From the NCBI GenBank assembly GCA_036397255.1, contig DASWJH010000108.1, positions 1 through 49,676 of the forward strand: a stretch of 49,676 bases of DNA. Reading direction: 5' to 3'. A program made the translations under genes and the position numbers. Each line of letters opens with the position of its first letter. Positions within the stretch are counted from its first letter, which is position 1. The notes beneath the pieces are model-generated. The model did no database searches. It was not told the DNA's origin and was given only the letters and a program-made list of their open reading frames with translations. This DNA is from Nitrospiria bacterium (GTDB lineage Bacteria; Nitrospirota; Nitrospiria; DASWJH01). Below, one piece after another: positions 37,497 to 45,323 of this stretch.

Positions 37497-38405
37497 ATGG
37501 GATTATTGGTTGTTGGGTCGGTAGCGCTGGATTCTGTGAAAACCCCTTTTGGTGAAGCACAAGAAGTGTTGGGTGGGTCGGCCACCTATTTTTCCATTTC
37601 GGCGAGTTATTTTACCGAAGTCAGTTTGGTTGCGGTGGTTGGGGAAGATTTTCCCAACGCTCACATTGAACTGTTGAAAAAGAGGGGAATTCAACTGGAT
37701 GGTCTTGAAAAGCAAAAGGGAAAAACGTTTCGGTGGGTGGGGGAATATGGGTACCAGCTCAATGAGGCCAAAACGTTAGAGACCCATTTAAATGTGTTTG
37801 AAAAGTTCAACCCCCAGATTCCCAAGGCCTATCAAACAGCTAACCTGGTTTTTTTGGCGAATATCGATCCGGATCTACAGCGGGGAGTGTTGCACCAGGT
37901 GAAATCCCCTCAATTGGTGGCTTGTGATACGATGAATTTTTGGATTGACGGAAAACCTGATTCCCTGAAAAAAACCCTGGGAGAGGTTTCCATCCTGATC
38001 ATCAATGATGGGGAAGCCCGGGCTTTAGCTCAAAACCCCAATTTGGTACAAGCCGCACAAACGATTCTTTCCTATGGTCCTAAAATCTTAATTGTGAAAA
38101 GGGGTGAATATGGGGCCCTTATGTTTAATGGGGAGTCTATTTTTTCAGCCCCAGGATTTCCCTTGGAACAGGTTTATGACCCAACGGGTGCCGGTGACAG
38201 CTTCGCTGGGGGTTTTATGGGTTACCTGGCCAATACCCAAAATTATTCGGAATCCAATATGCGCCAGGCGGTCATTTTTGGGAGTGTTATGGCTTCTTTT
38301 TGTGTTGAAGCTTTCAGTTTGGAGAGGCTCAATTCGTTGAATTATCAGGAAATTGTCAACCGATACCGTGAGTTTAAACGCTTGACCCATTTTGAGGAGG
38401 TGTAA
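37497..38405 (+). CDS. PfkB-family carbohydrate or nucleoside kinase
   Basis: 302 residues after an excellent AGGGAGGAAAGG site. N-terminal VVGSVALDSV and GGSATYFSISAS bind substrate, and the anion hole and catalytic Asp lie in DPTGAGDSFAGGFMGYL. The substrate is not evident. It is near mtnP, so a role in ribose or methylthioribose salvage is possible but unproven; the family also includes adenosine kinases. Confidence 0.82.
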   Translation: MGLLVVGSVALDSVKTPFGEAQEVLGGSATYFSISASYFTEVSLVAVVGEDFPNAHIELLKKRGIQLDGLEKQKGKTFRWVGEYGYQLNEAKTLETHLNVFEKFNPQIPKAYQTANLVFLANIDPDLQRGVLHQVKSPQLVACDTMNFWIDGKPDSLKKTLGEVSILIINDGEARALAQNPNLVQAAQTILSYGPKILIVKRGEYGALMFNGESIFSAPGFPLEQVYDPTGAGDSFAGGFMGYLANTQNYSESNMRQAVIFGSVMASFCVEAFSLERLNSLNYQEIVNRYREFKRLTHFEEV

Positions 38406-38406
38406 C

Positions 38407-39195
38407 ATGATAGGGGAGAAGAAATCAGTGGGGGGGAGGAGACAGATTTTTCTCCTTATGTTACTATTTATTTTACTCCCGTTTTTGGGATGTGTTTCAG
38501 CACAGAAAAGAATTGAACAGGATCAAAAAGCGCAGGCCCATTTTAAATTGGGCGTTTCCTATTTAAATGATAATAACTTCCAACAAGCTTTTGTGGAATT
38601 TCAAAAGGCATTGGAGCTGAAACCGAAAGATCGGGATTCACGGTATGCGGTGGGCCATATCTACTATGTGTGGGAAAAATATCCAGAGGCCATTAAGGAA
38701 TTCAAAACGGTTGTAAAAAATACACCCAACGATTCCGAAGGCCATAATTATTTGGGAAATATTTATGCCAAACAGAAAAGGTGGGAAGAGGCGGTGGATG
38801 AATATCAAAAGGCTCTTTCCAACCCCCTGTACCCCACTCCCGATTTTACTCATTATAATTTAGGTCGGGTTTATAAAAAAATGGAAAAATTCGAGGAGGC
38901 AATTGATTCGCTCCAACAGGCCGTTCGCGTTAATAAGGGTTATGCGCCGGCTTATTTTGAAATGGGCGAAGTTTATTCAGAAATGGGAAAGGTCCGTTTT
39001 GCCATTGATTCATACAAACGCGCGGTAGAATCCTTCCCGGAATATACACAGGCCCGGTACCAATTGGGACTGGCTTATTTAAAAGAGGGATCCAAGAGTT
39101 TGGCTCAAGGGGAATTTCAGCGGGTGATTGAGCTATCCCCGGAGAGTAATTTTGCGAAAGAATCAAAAACACAATTGGAACAGATCAGGAATTAA
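38407..39195 (+). CDS. TPR lipoprotein, PilF-like
   Basis: 262 residues from ATG 38407 after GAGGAGG. The signal ends in FLGC (Cys29). Six TPR repeats follow, such as AQAHFKLGVSYLNDNNFQQA and APAYFEMGEVYSEMGKVRFA. The resemblance to PilF/PilW pilotins is in domain layout; a pilus role is not proven. It precedes a RodZ-like gene. Confidence 0.75.
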   Translation: MIGEKKSVGGRRQIFLLMLLFILLPFLGCVSAQKRIEQDQKAQAHFKLGVSYLNDNNFQQAFVEFQKALELKPKDRDSRYAVGHIYYVWEKYPEAIKEFKTVVKNTPNDSEGHNYLGNIYAKQKRWEEAVDEYQKALSNPLYPTPDFTHYNLGRVYKKMEKFEEAIDSLQQAVRVNKGYAPAYFEMGEVYSEMGKVRFAIDSYKRAVESFPEYTQARYQLGLAYLKEGSKSLAQGEFQRVIELSPESNFAKESKTQLEQIRN

Positions 39196-39209
39196 ATAAT
39201 TTTATCGGG

Positions 39210-40169
39210 ATGACCATGGAGTCCTTAGGAAAATATCTTCAGCGGGTCAGAAAAGAAAAAGGAATTAGTCTGGAACATATCGCTTCCAGGACAAAGATAA
39301 ACCCAATCTATTTAAAGGCCTTGGAGGAGGATGATCTGGCCAAGGCGCCCAACCAGGTTTTTGCCAGGGGCTTTATCAGGTCCTATTTGAGAACCCTCTC
39401 CCTCGATGAGAAGGATGTATTAATTCGGTACGAAAGTTTTATTTCTGAATTTTTCCTGTCCTCCAAAGAAAAAGAACAGAGGTCCATTTCTTCCTCGCCT
39501 GAGGCTTTCACCACCATAAAAGGAAATCGAGTGGGTCTTTTAGGGTTTGCAGGGGGATTGGTCGCTTTGGTGTTATTAATTTTTTTATTGGTGTCACAAA
39601 AACCTGGGGATTCCCTCGAGTCCCAAGCCATCCCTCAAGAAGTAAGGGTTCCCCACCCCCTACCGGTGAGTCAGGATTATCAGCCGATAATCTCCCTTAT
39701 TGAACCGGGTCCATCAGAAACGAAAACAAAACCCGAGTTGCGAAATAGTATGACCCCTCTTGTGGTGGAGAAAAAAGAAAGCAAACCCCTAAACCCACCC
39801 CTCAATCAAACCTTAACCCAACTCCCACAAACTCCCATTGCCTCGCCGATTGAGAAACCACTTTCCCTATTGATTGAAGCTCTTGAGCAAAGCTGGGTTT
39901 TGGTTTACCTGGATGGAACAGTGGAAAAAGAGATGACACTTCAGCCGGGTGAGAGATACACCCTACGCGCTGAACATCAGTTTTTGGTGACATTAGGAAA
40001 TGCCGGTGGGATTCGGATGGAGTTAAATGGAAAACCCTTGGCGCCTTACGGAGAATCGGGGCAGGTGGTTCGGGATATTCTGATTAAGAAAGGGGATGGA
40101 GATGTCATTTCCTTTTTTGAAAGGAAAGGGACCTCTTTCACTAGGTTTCATATAAAGGTGCCGGCGTAG
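39210..40169 (+). CDS. rodZ: RodZ-like protein (HTH, membrane segment, DUF4115)
   Basis: 319 residues. An N-terminal Xre-like helix-turn-helix (LGKYLQRVRKEKGISLEHIA, to about residue 75) is followed by a membrane segment at about 107-128, a long Pro-rich linker, and a C-terminal DUF4115 beta domain (WVLVYLDGTVEKEMTLQPGE). RodZ links MreB to the envelope to set rod shape. The last codons VPA and the TAG stop lie inside the first ten bases of tRNA-Thr. Confidence 0.83.
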   Translation: MTMESLGKYLQRVRKEKGISLEHIASRTKINPIYLKALEEDDLAKAPNQVFARGFIRSYLRTLSLDEKDVLIRYESFISEFFLSSKEKEQRSISSSPEAFTTIKGNRVGLLGFAGGLVALVLLIFLLVSQKPGDSLESQAIPQEVRVPHPLPVSQDYQPIISLIEPGPSETKTKPELRNSMTPLVVEKKESKPLNPPLNQTLTQLPQTPIASPIEKPLSLLIEALEQSWVLVYLDGTVEKEMTLQPGERYTLRAEHQFLVTLGNAGGIRMELNGKPLAPYGESGQVVRDILIKKGDGDVISFFERKGTSFTRFHIKVPA

Positions 40170-40234
40170 CTCAGTGGTAGAGCAGCTGATTCGTAATCAG
40201 CAGGTCGGAGGTTCAACTCCTCTCGCCGGCTCCA
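40160..40234 (+). tRNA. tRNA-Thr (anticodon CGT)
   Basis: 75 bases with encoded CCA. Acceptor GCCGGCG pairs with CGCCGGC; the anticodon loop TTCGTAA gives CGT, reading ACG. The first ten bases overlap the end of the rodZ gene, whose stop codon is supplied by the tRNA's own GTAG. Confidence 0.95.
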
Positions 40235-40896
40235 TAGGATTTTGAGAAGATTTGCCCCCACCATTTTAGTTTAGTTCCAAAATTTCCCTTCCATTTCATT
40301 TTTTCAAAAGCTTTCAAGGCAAGATTTTTATTGTAATTAAAGACGAAATAGTAATGCAGTGGGGGTTTCCATTTTTAAAATGCATTCAATGTGAGTTATT
40401 TGAAAAAATGATTAGATTTTCCTAAGGACTACAATCCATTTATCCAACAGGAAATTATTTTAATTTAATGGTGCTAAAGGTATTTAAAATTGACATTTTT
40501 ATCCATAGTTGGTACTTTTATTTATACTTCCACTAATACTAATTTAATACCGTTTATACAAGGAAAAATTTATAAGACATTGAAAAATTAAAGTTATTTA
40601 GTGTTTTGGCGGTTTTTCCAACAATTTGGTAAAAGAAATACTTAAATGTAAAATTTTCCAAATTTTCAAAGTTCAACTAATCTAAATTTTCTTTGCTTTT
40701 TATGCAAAATATTTTAGCTTTTTCATGGAGTTATAAAAATTTCTCCACTTAATAGAAGCGGTTATGGGGAATAAAAAAAATATGAATGTTTTTCAATGAC
40801 TTAGAATTTTTTTTCTATTTTTTGCTAATATTAGGGAATATTTTGGTAGTTTTAATTGTTTAACTATTTGAAAGCTTCCAAGGAAGGATAAAAATT
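40235..40896. other. AT-rich 660-bp gap before the ECF sigma gene
   Basis: The region is clearly richer in A and T than its surroundings and holds no convincing gene on either strand. The best promoter in it is at 40490-40518. No tRNA, rRNA or recognisable riboswitch was seen. The long distance from promoter to the sigma gene (about 370 bases) leaves room for a long untranslated leader or a small RNA. Confidence 0.5.
40490..40518 (+). promoter_or_regulatory. sigma-70-like promoter in the AT-rich gap
   Basis: Perfect TTGACA (40490-40495), 17-base spacer, and TACTTT (40513-40518). It points to the ECF sigma operon or to an unannotated RNA. Confidence 0.55.
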
Positions 40897-41469
40897 GTGA
40901 AAGACTGGATATACCGGAAAGAGGTAGAAAGTCTTACATTAAAACATCTTGATTCCTTATGGGGCTTTGCCATCACCCTTTCCAAGAACAAAACAGATGC
41001 CGCCGATTTGGTTCAGGATACCTTCCTGAGAGCCTTTCATTATTATGACCGTTTCGAAATAGGGACCAATATCAAGGCCTGGCTTTTTACCATTATGAAG
41101 AATATTTTTATCAATAATTTTCGTGACAGGCAGCGGGAGGTTTTCCCCATCGAGCCGGAAGAGGATGGGGAGTTTATACAAGGTCATGCAGGAGAGGTTT
41201 TACATCATTATGCTCATGAAGCGCTGCCCAATGGAAGAAATGAGATATTTAAAAAAGACATTCAAATGGCCCTTCAAGATCTTCCCCAACGTTTGCGTGT
41301 AGCGGTGATTTTAAAAGATATTGAGGGTTTTAATTATAAAGAAATTGCCGAAATTCTAGATTGTCCCATTGGAACCGTCATGTCACGGTTGGCCAGGGGT
41401 CGAACCCAGTTGAAACGCTCCTTGGTCGCCTATGAAAATGTTTCCCATTTAAAAGTGGAGAATATTTAA
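40897..41469 (+). CDS. ECF sigma factor (RpoE-like)
   Basis: 190 residues from GTG 40897, eight bases after AAGGAAGGA. Region 2 is visible as TDAADLVQDTFLRAFHYYDRF and the following KAWLFTIMKNIFIN; region 4 is IEGFNYKEIAEILDCPIGTVMSRLARGRTQ. No region 3 is present, as expected for this class. It directly abuts the anti-sigma gene (TAA then ATG), the standard sigma/anti-sigma arrangement. Confidence 0.93.
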   Translation: MKDWIYRKEVESLTLKHLDSLWGFAITLSKNKTDAADLVQDTFLRAFHYYDRFEIGTNIKAWLFTIMKNIFINNFRDRQREVFPIEPEEDGEFIQGHAGEVLHHYAHEALPNGRNEIFKKDIQMALQDLPQRLRVAVILKDIEGFNYKEIAEILDCPIGTVMSRLARGRTQLKRSLVAYENVSHLKVENI

Positions 41470-42309
41470 ATGTATGCATGTAATGCTATTGAGGAATTAT
41501 TATATCCTTATTTGGATGGAGAGCTTGATGTTAAAGAGGTCATTCGGGTTCAATCTCATCTAAAGGCCTGCCGCGGTTGTAGGGGTCGTTACCGTTTAGA
41601 AAAAGAATTTTTAGACTGTTTTAAAGAATCTTACCATCAGGTCCAACCAGAAATTCCTTCCGATATTCGACATGAAATTTTAAGAACAGTGGCATCTAAA
41701 GCATCCACTTCCGCAGCCGGTGGGGTTTTTAAAAACCTAGGGTCTGTATTGGCCTTTGCGGCGGTGATTCTTTTGGTTGTGGGATTCGCTTTTTCCTTTC
41801 AACCACTAAAGAAAGATGATGTCCCGGAGCTGGTCCGTTCCGCTGTCAATCATCATCAAGGTTATGTGGATGGCAGTGTTCATTTGGATTTTCAAGCCAT
41901 TGAACCGCAAGAAGCTACCTCATGGTTTAAACATAAAGTGGGGTTCCCTGTTCAACTTCCCTCCGCGTTGCCTGAAAACCTTTCCCTCGAGGGAGGAAAG
42001 ATTGGGCCTTCGGAGACACTACAATTGGCTCTTTTGGCTTATGATCTGGAGGGACAAAAAGTTTCCTTGGGGGTAACCGCCTCTTCCTATCCTAAACGGA
42101 GTTTGGAGAAAGGAGGAATCCCTTTTGACGGCCTTATTTTTTATCCAAAAAAATACAAAGGGTTCCATACCATTAGTTGGAACCATGACGGTTTGAGTTA
42201 TATCCTTGTTTCAAGTGACCCTGAACGGGTTAAACAGGCCTGTGTGGTTTGCCATGGAACCCCCCGTGGTTTAAAGACGGTGGAAGGTTTTATTGGAAAA
42301 AAGATTTAA
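41470..42309 (+). CDS. zinc-finger anti-sigma factor with a periplasmic haem-c motif
   Basis: 279 residues. The N-terminal ZAS domain has His30, Cys34 and Cys37 (HLKACRGC), which bind zinc and clamp the sigma factor. A membrane segment lies at about 91-110, giving a cytosolic N-terminus and a periplasmic C-terminus. The periplasmic part has GFPVQLPSALPENLSLEGG and WNHDGLSYILVSSDPE, a pattern seen in other anti-sigma factors, and near the end a CVVCH at 258-262. CxxCH on the periplasmic side is what the cytochrome c maturation system recognises, so a covalently bound haem is possible. It follows its sigma gene without a gap. Confidence 0.88.
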   Translation: MYACNAIEELLYPYLDGELDVKEVIRVQSHLKACRGCRGRYRLEKEFLDCFKESYHQVQPEIPSDIRHEILRTVASKASTSAAGGVFKNLGSVLAFAAVILLVVGFAFSFQPLKKDDVPELVRSAVNHHQGYVDGSVHLDFQAIEPQEATSWFKHKVGFPVQLPSALPENLSLEGGKIGPSETLQLALLAYDLEGQKVSLGVTASSYPKRSLEKGGIPFDGLIFYPKKYKGFHTISWNHDGLSYILVSSDPERVKQACVVCHGTPRGLKTVEGFIGKKI

Positions 42310-42360
42310 TCCCTTTGAACCTTTTCCTGTTTTCTTAAAAGATTTTCCGGAGAGACTAAT

Positions 42361-43482
42361 ATGGAACCAAATCCGATTGTAAAAGATGAAGCCGCTTTAG
42401 AGGCGGAAGGAACCCAAGAAGGACGCCACCCCGGGGATTACGGACATCTTTTGTGTAATAGTCCACGGATGAGTGATATTCTTCGGGTGATCAATCAAGT
42501 GGCGGTGTCCGATGTGACAGTTTTAATCACGGGAGAGAGCGGAACGGGAAAAGAATTAGTAGCCCGTACCGTTCATGCCCGATCTCTCCGACGCCATAAT
42601 CCTTTTATCAAGGTTTTGTGTGCAGCGCTTCCCGATGGGTTGTTGGAAAGCGAGCTTTTTGGGTATGAAAAAGGAGCCTTCACCGGGGCTGAGCGGAGAA
42701 AGTTGGGAAAGTTTGAATTTGCCAATAATGGAATCATCTTTCTTGATGAAATCGGAGAGATTCCTCTCTCTTTGCAAGCCAAGTTGTTGCAGGTTTTACA
42801 AGACGGGGTTTTCTGCCATATTGGAGGGAAAACCGATGTGAAGGTCAATGTCCAGGTGGTTGCGGCCACCAATAAAATTCTTCGCAAAGCTATGGAGGAA
42901 GGAAGCTTCAGGGAAGATCTTTACTATCGGCTCAATGTGGTGAATATTACTCTTCCTCCGTTACGGGAGCGCCGGGAAGAAATTCCTTTTTTGGTTAATT
43001 TCTTTTTAGAAAAATTTAACCTCCGATATAATAAACGGTATTCCAAACTTTCGGCTGATTTGATCAAGCGTTTTATGACCTATGATTGGCCCGGTAATAT
43101 TCGGGAGTTAGAAAACCTAATTAAGCAGATTGTTGTTTTGGAAGATGAGGCTTCGGTATGGGAAAAGATGATTTCTTCTCCCCCCCAGGAACGGGTTATG
43201 GCATCCCAAAACCAAAACCCCACGATGTCAGCGCCCCCTATCCAAACCTCTACCAACGGCCTCAATTCTGAAACAGGTTTCCCCAAATATCCATCATTGA
43301 AAGAGGTGGGGAAAAATGCGTCCCGCAAAGCCGAAGAGGAGCTGATCCGCATTGTACTTCATCAAACCCGATGGAACAGGAAAAAAGCAGCCCGTATGTT
43401 GGAAATTAGCTATAAGGCCCTTTTATATAAGATCAAAGAATACGGGCTGGAAGTAAATGATTACCAAGCTCCTTCTGTATAA
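42361..43482 (+). CDS. sigma-54-dependent activator without receiver domain
   Basis: 373 residues behind GGAGAG. The AAA+ domain spans about 27-265, with Walker A GESGTGKE at 58-65, the sigma-54 contact loop GAFTGA at 105-110 and Walker B IIFLDEIGE. A C-terminal Fis-type helix-turn-helix follows (WNRKKAARMLEISYKALLYK). There is no receiver, GAF or PAS domain, so it may be constitutively active or regulated by a partner, like PspF. It follows the anti-sigma gene by 51 bases. Its targets are unknown. Confidence 0.92.
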   Translation: MEPNPIVKDEAALEAEGTQEGRHPGDYGHLLCNSPRMSDILRVINQVAVSDVTVLITGESGTGKELVARTVHARSLRRHNPFIKVLCAALPDGLLESELFGYEKGAFTGAERRKLGKFEFANNGIIFLDEIGEIPLSLQAKLLQVLQDGVFCHIGGKTDVKVNVQVVAATNKILRKAMEEGSFREDLYYRLNVVNITLPPLRERREEIPFLVNFFLEKFNLRYNKRYSKLSADLIKRFMTYDWPGNIRELENLIKQIVVLEDEASVWEKMISSPPQERVMASQNQNPTMSAPPIQTSTNGLNSETGFPKYPSLKEVGKNASRKAEEELIRIVLHQTRWNRKKAARMLEISYKALLYKIKEYGLEVNDYQAPSV

Positions 43483-43528
43483 AACCTGGTTTTTAGGTTT
43501 TTCCTCTATCCCCTTCAAAGAAATTTTC

Positions 43529-43558
43529 TTGACTTTTTGATGAAATTAATTGTATAAA
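43529..43558 (+). promoter_or_regulatory. promoter of the metK riboswitch leader
   Basis: TTGACT (43529-43534), 18-base spacer and TATAAA (43553-43558). Transcription should begin near 43565, just before the SAM-II aptamer. Confidence 0.65.
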
Positions 43559-43572
43559 AATGGGGAAAGAGA

Positions 43573-43628
43573 CTGGTGGAGTGATTTGGGCATATTGCAA
43601 CCACCTAAAAAAAAGTGCTAAAAAGCTT
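43573..43628 (+). promoter_or_regulatory. SAM-II-type riboswitch aptamer upstream of metK
   Basis: The sequence contains, in order, the SAM-II signatures: stem GGTGG (43575-43579), AGTGATTTG, TTGCAA, the closing stem strand CCACC (43601-43605), an A-rich linker, and GTGCTAAAAA (43615-43624). The loop bases GCAT (43590-43593) can pair with GTGC (43615-43618), giving the H-type pseudoknot of this class. It lies between a promoter and an intrinsic terminator, ahead of S-adenosylmethionine synthase, which fits a SAM sensor. I considered SAM-I, but GCAACC falls inside the first hairpin here, which does not fit that fold. Confidence 0.85.
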
Positions 43629-43653
43629 GGGAGTTTGTTGCTATGGCGATTGG

Positions 43654-43684
43654 CCCTGTGCTGGACGGCACGGGGTTTTTTTTT
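43654..43684 (+). terminator. intrinsic terminator in the metK leader
   Basis: Eight-bp stem CCCTGTGC (43654-43661) with GCACGGGG (43668-43675), one G-U pair, six-base loop, then nine T. It lies between the aptamer and metK and is the likely expression platform. A TATAAT at 43727-43732 downstream could be a second promoter independent of it. Confidence 0.8.
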
Positions 43685-43779
43685 AGTTTTTTATCCCCCT
43701 AGGCTTATTTTGGGGGAAGGTTCTGCTATAATTACGAGTTAAAGGGAGAAAGACTCCCAAGTTTTCCAATGGAGGAAAT

Positions 43780-44931
43780 ATGGGTCGCGTCAATTTTTTA
43801 TTTACATCTGAATCAGTTACAGAAGGCCATCCCGATAAGATCGCGGATCAAATCTCAGATGCGGTTTTAGATTCGATCATATCCCAGGACCCCATGTGCC
43901 GGGTTGCCTGTGAAACGGTTTTAACAACGGGTTTGGCTTTTGTCGCAGGGGAAATCACCACTCAGTGTTATGTCGAAATTCCTGATATTGTCCGGGAAAC
44001 CATTAAAGGGATTGGGTATACCCGGGCCAAATATGGGTTTGATTATGAAACCTGTGCGGTAATTACCTCTATTCATAACCAATCACCCGATATTGCCTTG
44101 GGAGTCGATACCGGTGGAGCTGGAGATCAAGGGTTAATGTTTGGGTATGCCACCAACGAAACCGAAGAGTTGATGCCTATGCCGATTTTATTGGCCCATA
44201 AGTTGACGCGAAAGTTAGCGGACCTTAGAAAAAGCGATGTTTTGCCTTATCTTCGTCCCGATGGAAAATCCCAAGTTACCATTGAATATCGAAACGGGAA
44301 ACCGGTTCGAATTCATACCATTGTGATTTCCACACAGCACAGCCCGGATATCACACTAAAAGAAATTCGGGAAGATATTATTGAAAAATGCATTAAGCCA
44401 GTGGTTCCAAAAGAATTTTTAAATGAAGAAGATGTTGTATACCATATTAATCCCACCGGGCGTTTTGTAGTGGGGGGGCCTCAAGGGGATACGGGTCTTA
44501 CGGGGCGAAAGATTATTGTGGATACCTATGGAGGAGTGGGAAGCCATGGAGGGGGCGCTTTTTCAGGGAAAGATCCCTCAAAGGTAGACCGTTCCGCTTC
44601 TTATATGTGCCGGTATATTGCCAAAAACCTTGTGGCGGCCGAGGTTGCTGATCGTTGTGAAGTTCAACTTGCCTATGCCATTGGCGTCTCGGAACCGGTT
44701 TCCATTTTGGTGGACACGTTTAAAACCGGGAAAATTTCTCAAGAGAAAATCGTCAAATTGGTGAGGGATTCCTTCCCCTTAACCCCAAAAGGAATGATTG
44801 ATCATCTTGATCTTCGAAGGCCTATTTATCAAAAGACCGCTGCTTATGGCCATTTTGGACGAACTGAGCCGGAATTTACATGGGAGAAAACAGATTTGGC
44901 CAAAGATATTGGAAAACAGGCAGGCCTTTAA
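43780..44931 (+). CDS. metK: S-adenosylmethionine synthase
   Basis: 383 residues, full length, behind TGGAGGAAAT. It makes SAM from methionine and ATP. The signatures are [20 protein letters not shown] at the start, [29 protein letters not shown] with the mobile loop, and [19 protein letters not shown]. It stands behind a SAM-II aptamer and terminator, so it is probably repressed by its own product. The ahcY locus follows 73 bases later, so the two were likely one operon. Confidence 0.97.
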   Translation: MGRVNFLFTSESVTEGHPDKIADQISDAVLDSIISQDPMCRVACETVLTTGLAFVAGEITTQCYVEIPDIVRETIKGIGYTRAKYGFDYETCAVITSIHNQSPDIALGVDTGGAGDQGLMFGYATNETEELMPMPILLAHKLTRKLADLRKSDVLPYLRPDGKSQVTIEYRNGKPVRIHTIVISTQHSPDITLKEIREDIIEKCIKPVVPKEFLNEEDVVYHINPTGRFVVGGPQGDTGLTGRKIIVDTYGGVGSHGGGAFSGKDPSKVDRSASYMCRYIAKNLVAAEVADRCEVQLAYAIGVSEPVSILVDTFKTGKISQEKIVKLVRDSFPLTPKGMIDHLDLRRPIYQKTAAYGHFGRTEPEFTWEKTDLAKDIGKQAGL

Positions 44932-45004
44932 GAAGGCCCAATGGGGTTTTTCCAAAAAGTTTTTGTGCCATTGTGGTTAATTTTAACGTTAAATGAAAGG
45001 CAAA

Positions 45005-45323
45005 ATGGATTACGAGATCAAAGATATTGGATTAGCAGATTGTGGACAACTGAGGATTGAGTGGGCAGAGCGGAGTATGCCCGTTTTTAGAAGCATTAAA
45101 AAGCGTTTTAAAAAAAAAAGAAAAATTTTTGTCCGGGGTTCGGGTTTCGGCTTGTCCTCATGTGACAACCGAAACAGCCAGTTGGATGGAGGTCTTTCAA
45201 GCCAGGAGCGTTGATGTGGTTTTGTGTGCTTCAAATCCCCTCAGCACGCAGGGCGATGTGGCTGCATCTTTGGTCAAAAATTCCAAGATACCTGTTTTTG
45301 CTATTCAGGAGTTATTACAATGA
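45005..45323 (+). pseudogene. 5' remnant of the original ahcY (short, archaeal-type)
   Basis: From ATG 45005 the frame reads MDYEIKDIGLADCGQLRIEW, typical of the N-terminus of the short 'archaeal/thermophile-type' S-adenosylhomocysteinase. The frame breaks within a run of ten A at 45110-45119; with one A fewer it would continue as FLSGVRVSACPHVTTETASW and [20 protein letters not shown] to FAI near 45305. There the homology stops abruptly and the ribosome site of the next gene begins. About the first 100 residues of the family are covered. The matching 3' end lies after the inserted gene. Confidence 0.85.

Noticed and set aside
43573-43640. SAM-I or SAH riboswitch instead of SAM-II
   Set aside because: GCAACC falls inside the first hairpin and the multi-helix SAM-I core is absent; SAH-type core sequences were not found.
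43560-43742. 60-codon frame in the metK leader
   Set aside because: It lies over the SAM-II aptamer and terminator, has no ribosome site and no recognisable product.
45110-45119. Frameshift in the A10 run as only a sequencing error
   Set aside because: An error is possible at a homopolymer, but the gene is broken anyway by loss of its middle and by damage in its 3' remnant.
45224-45319. Longer start for the complete ahcY
   Set aside because: These codons are the native remnant read in another frame; homology and the AGGAG site support the ATG at 45320.
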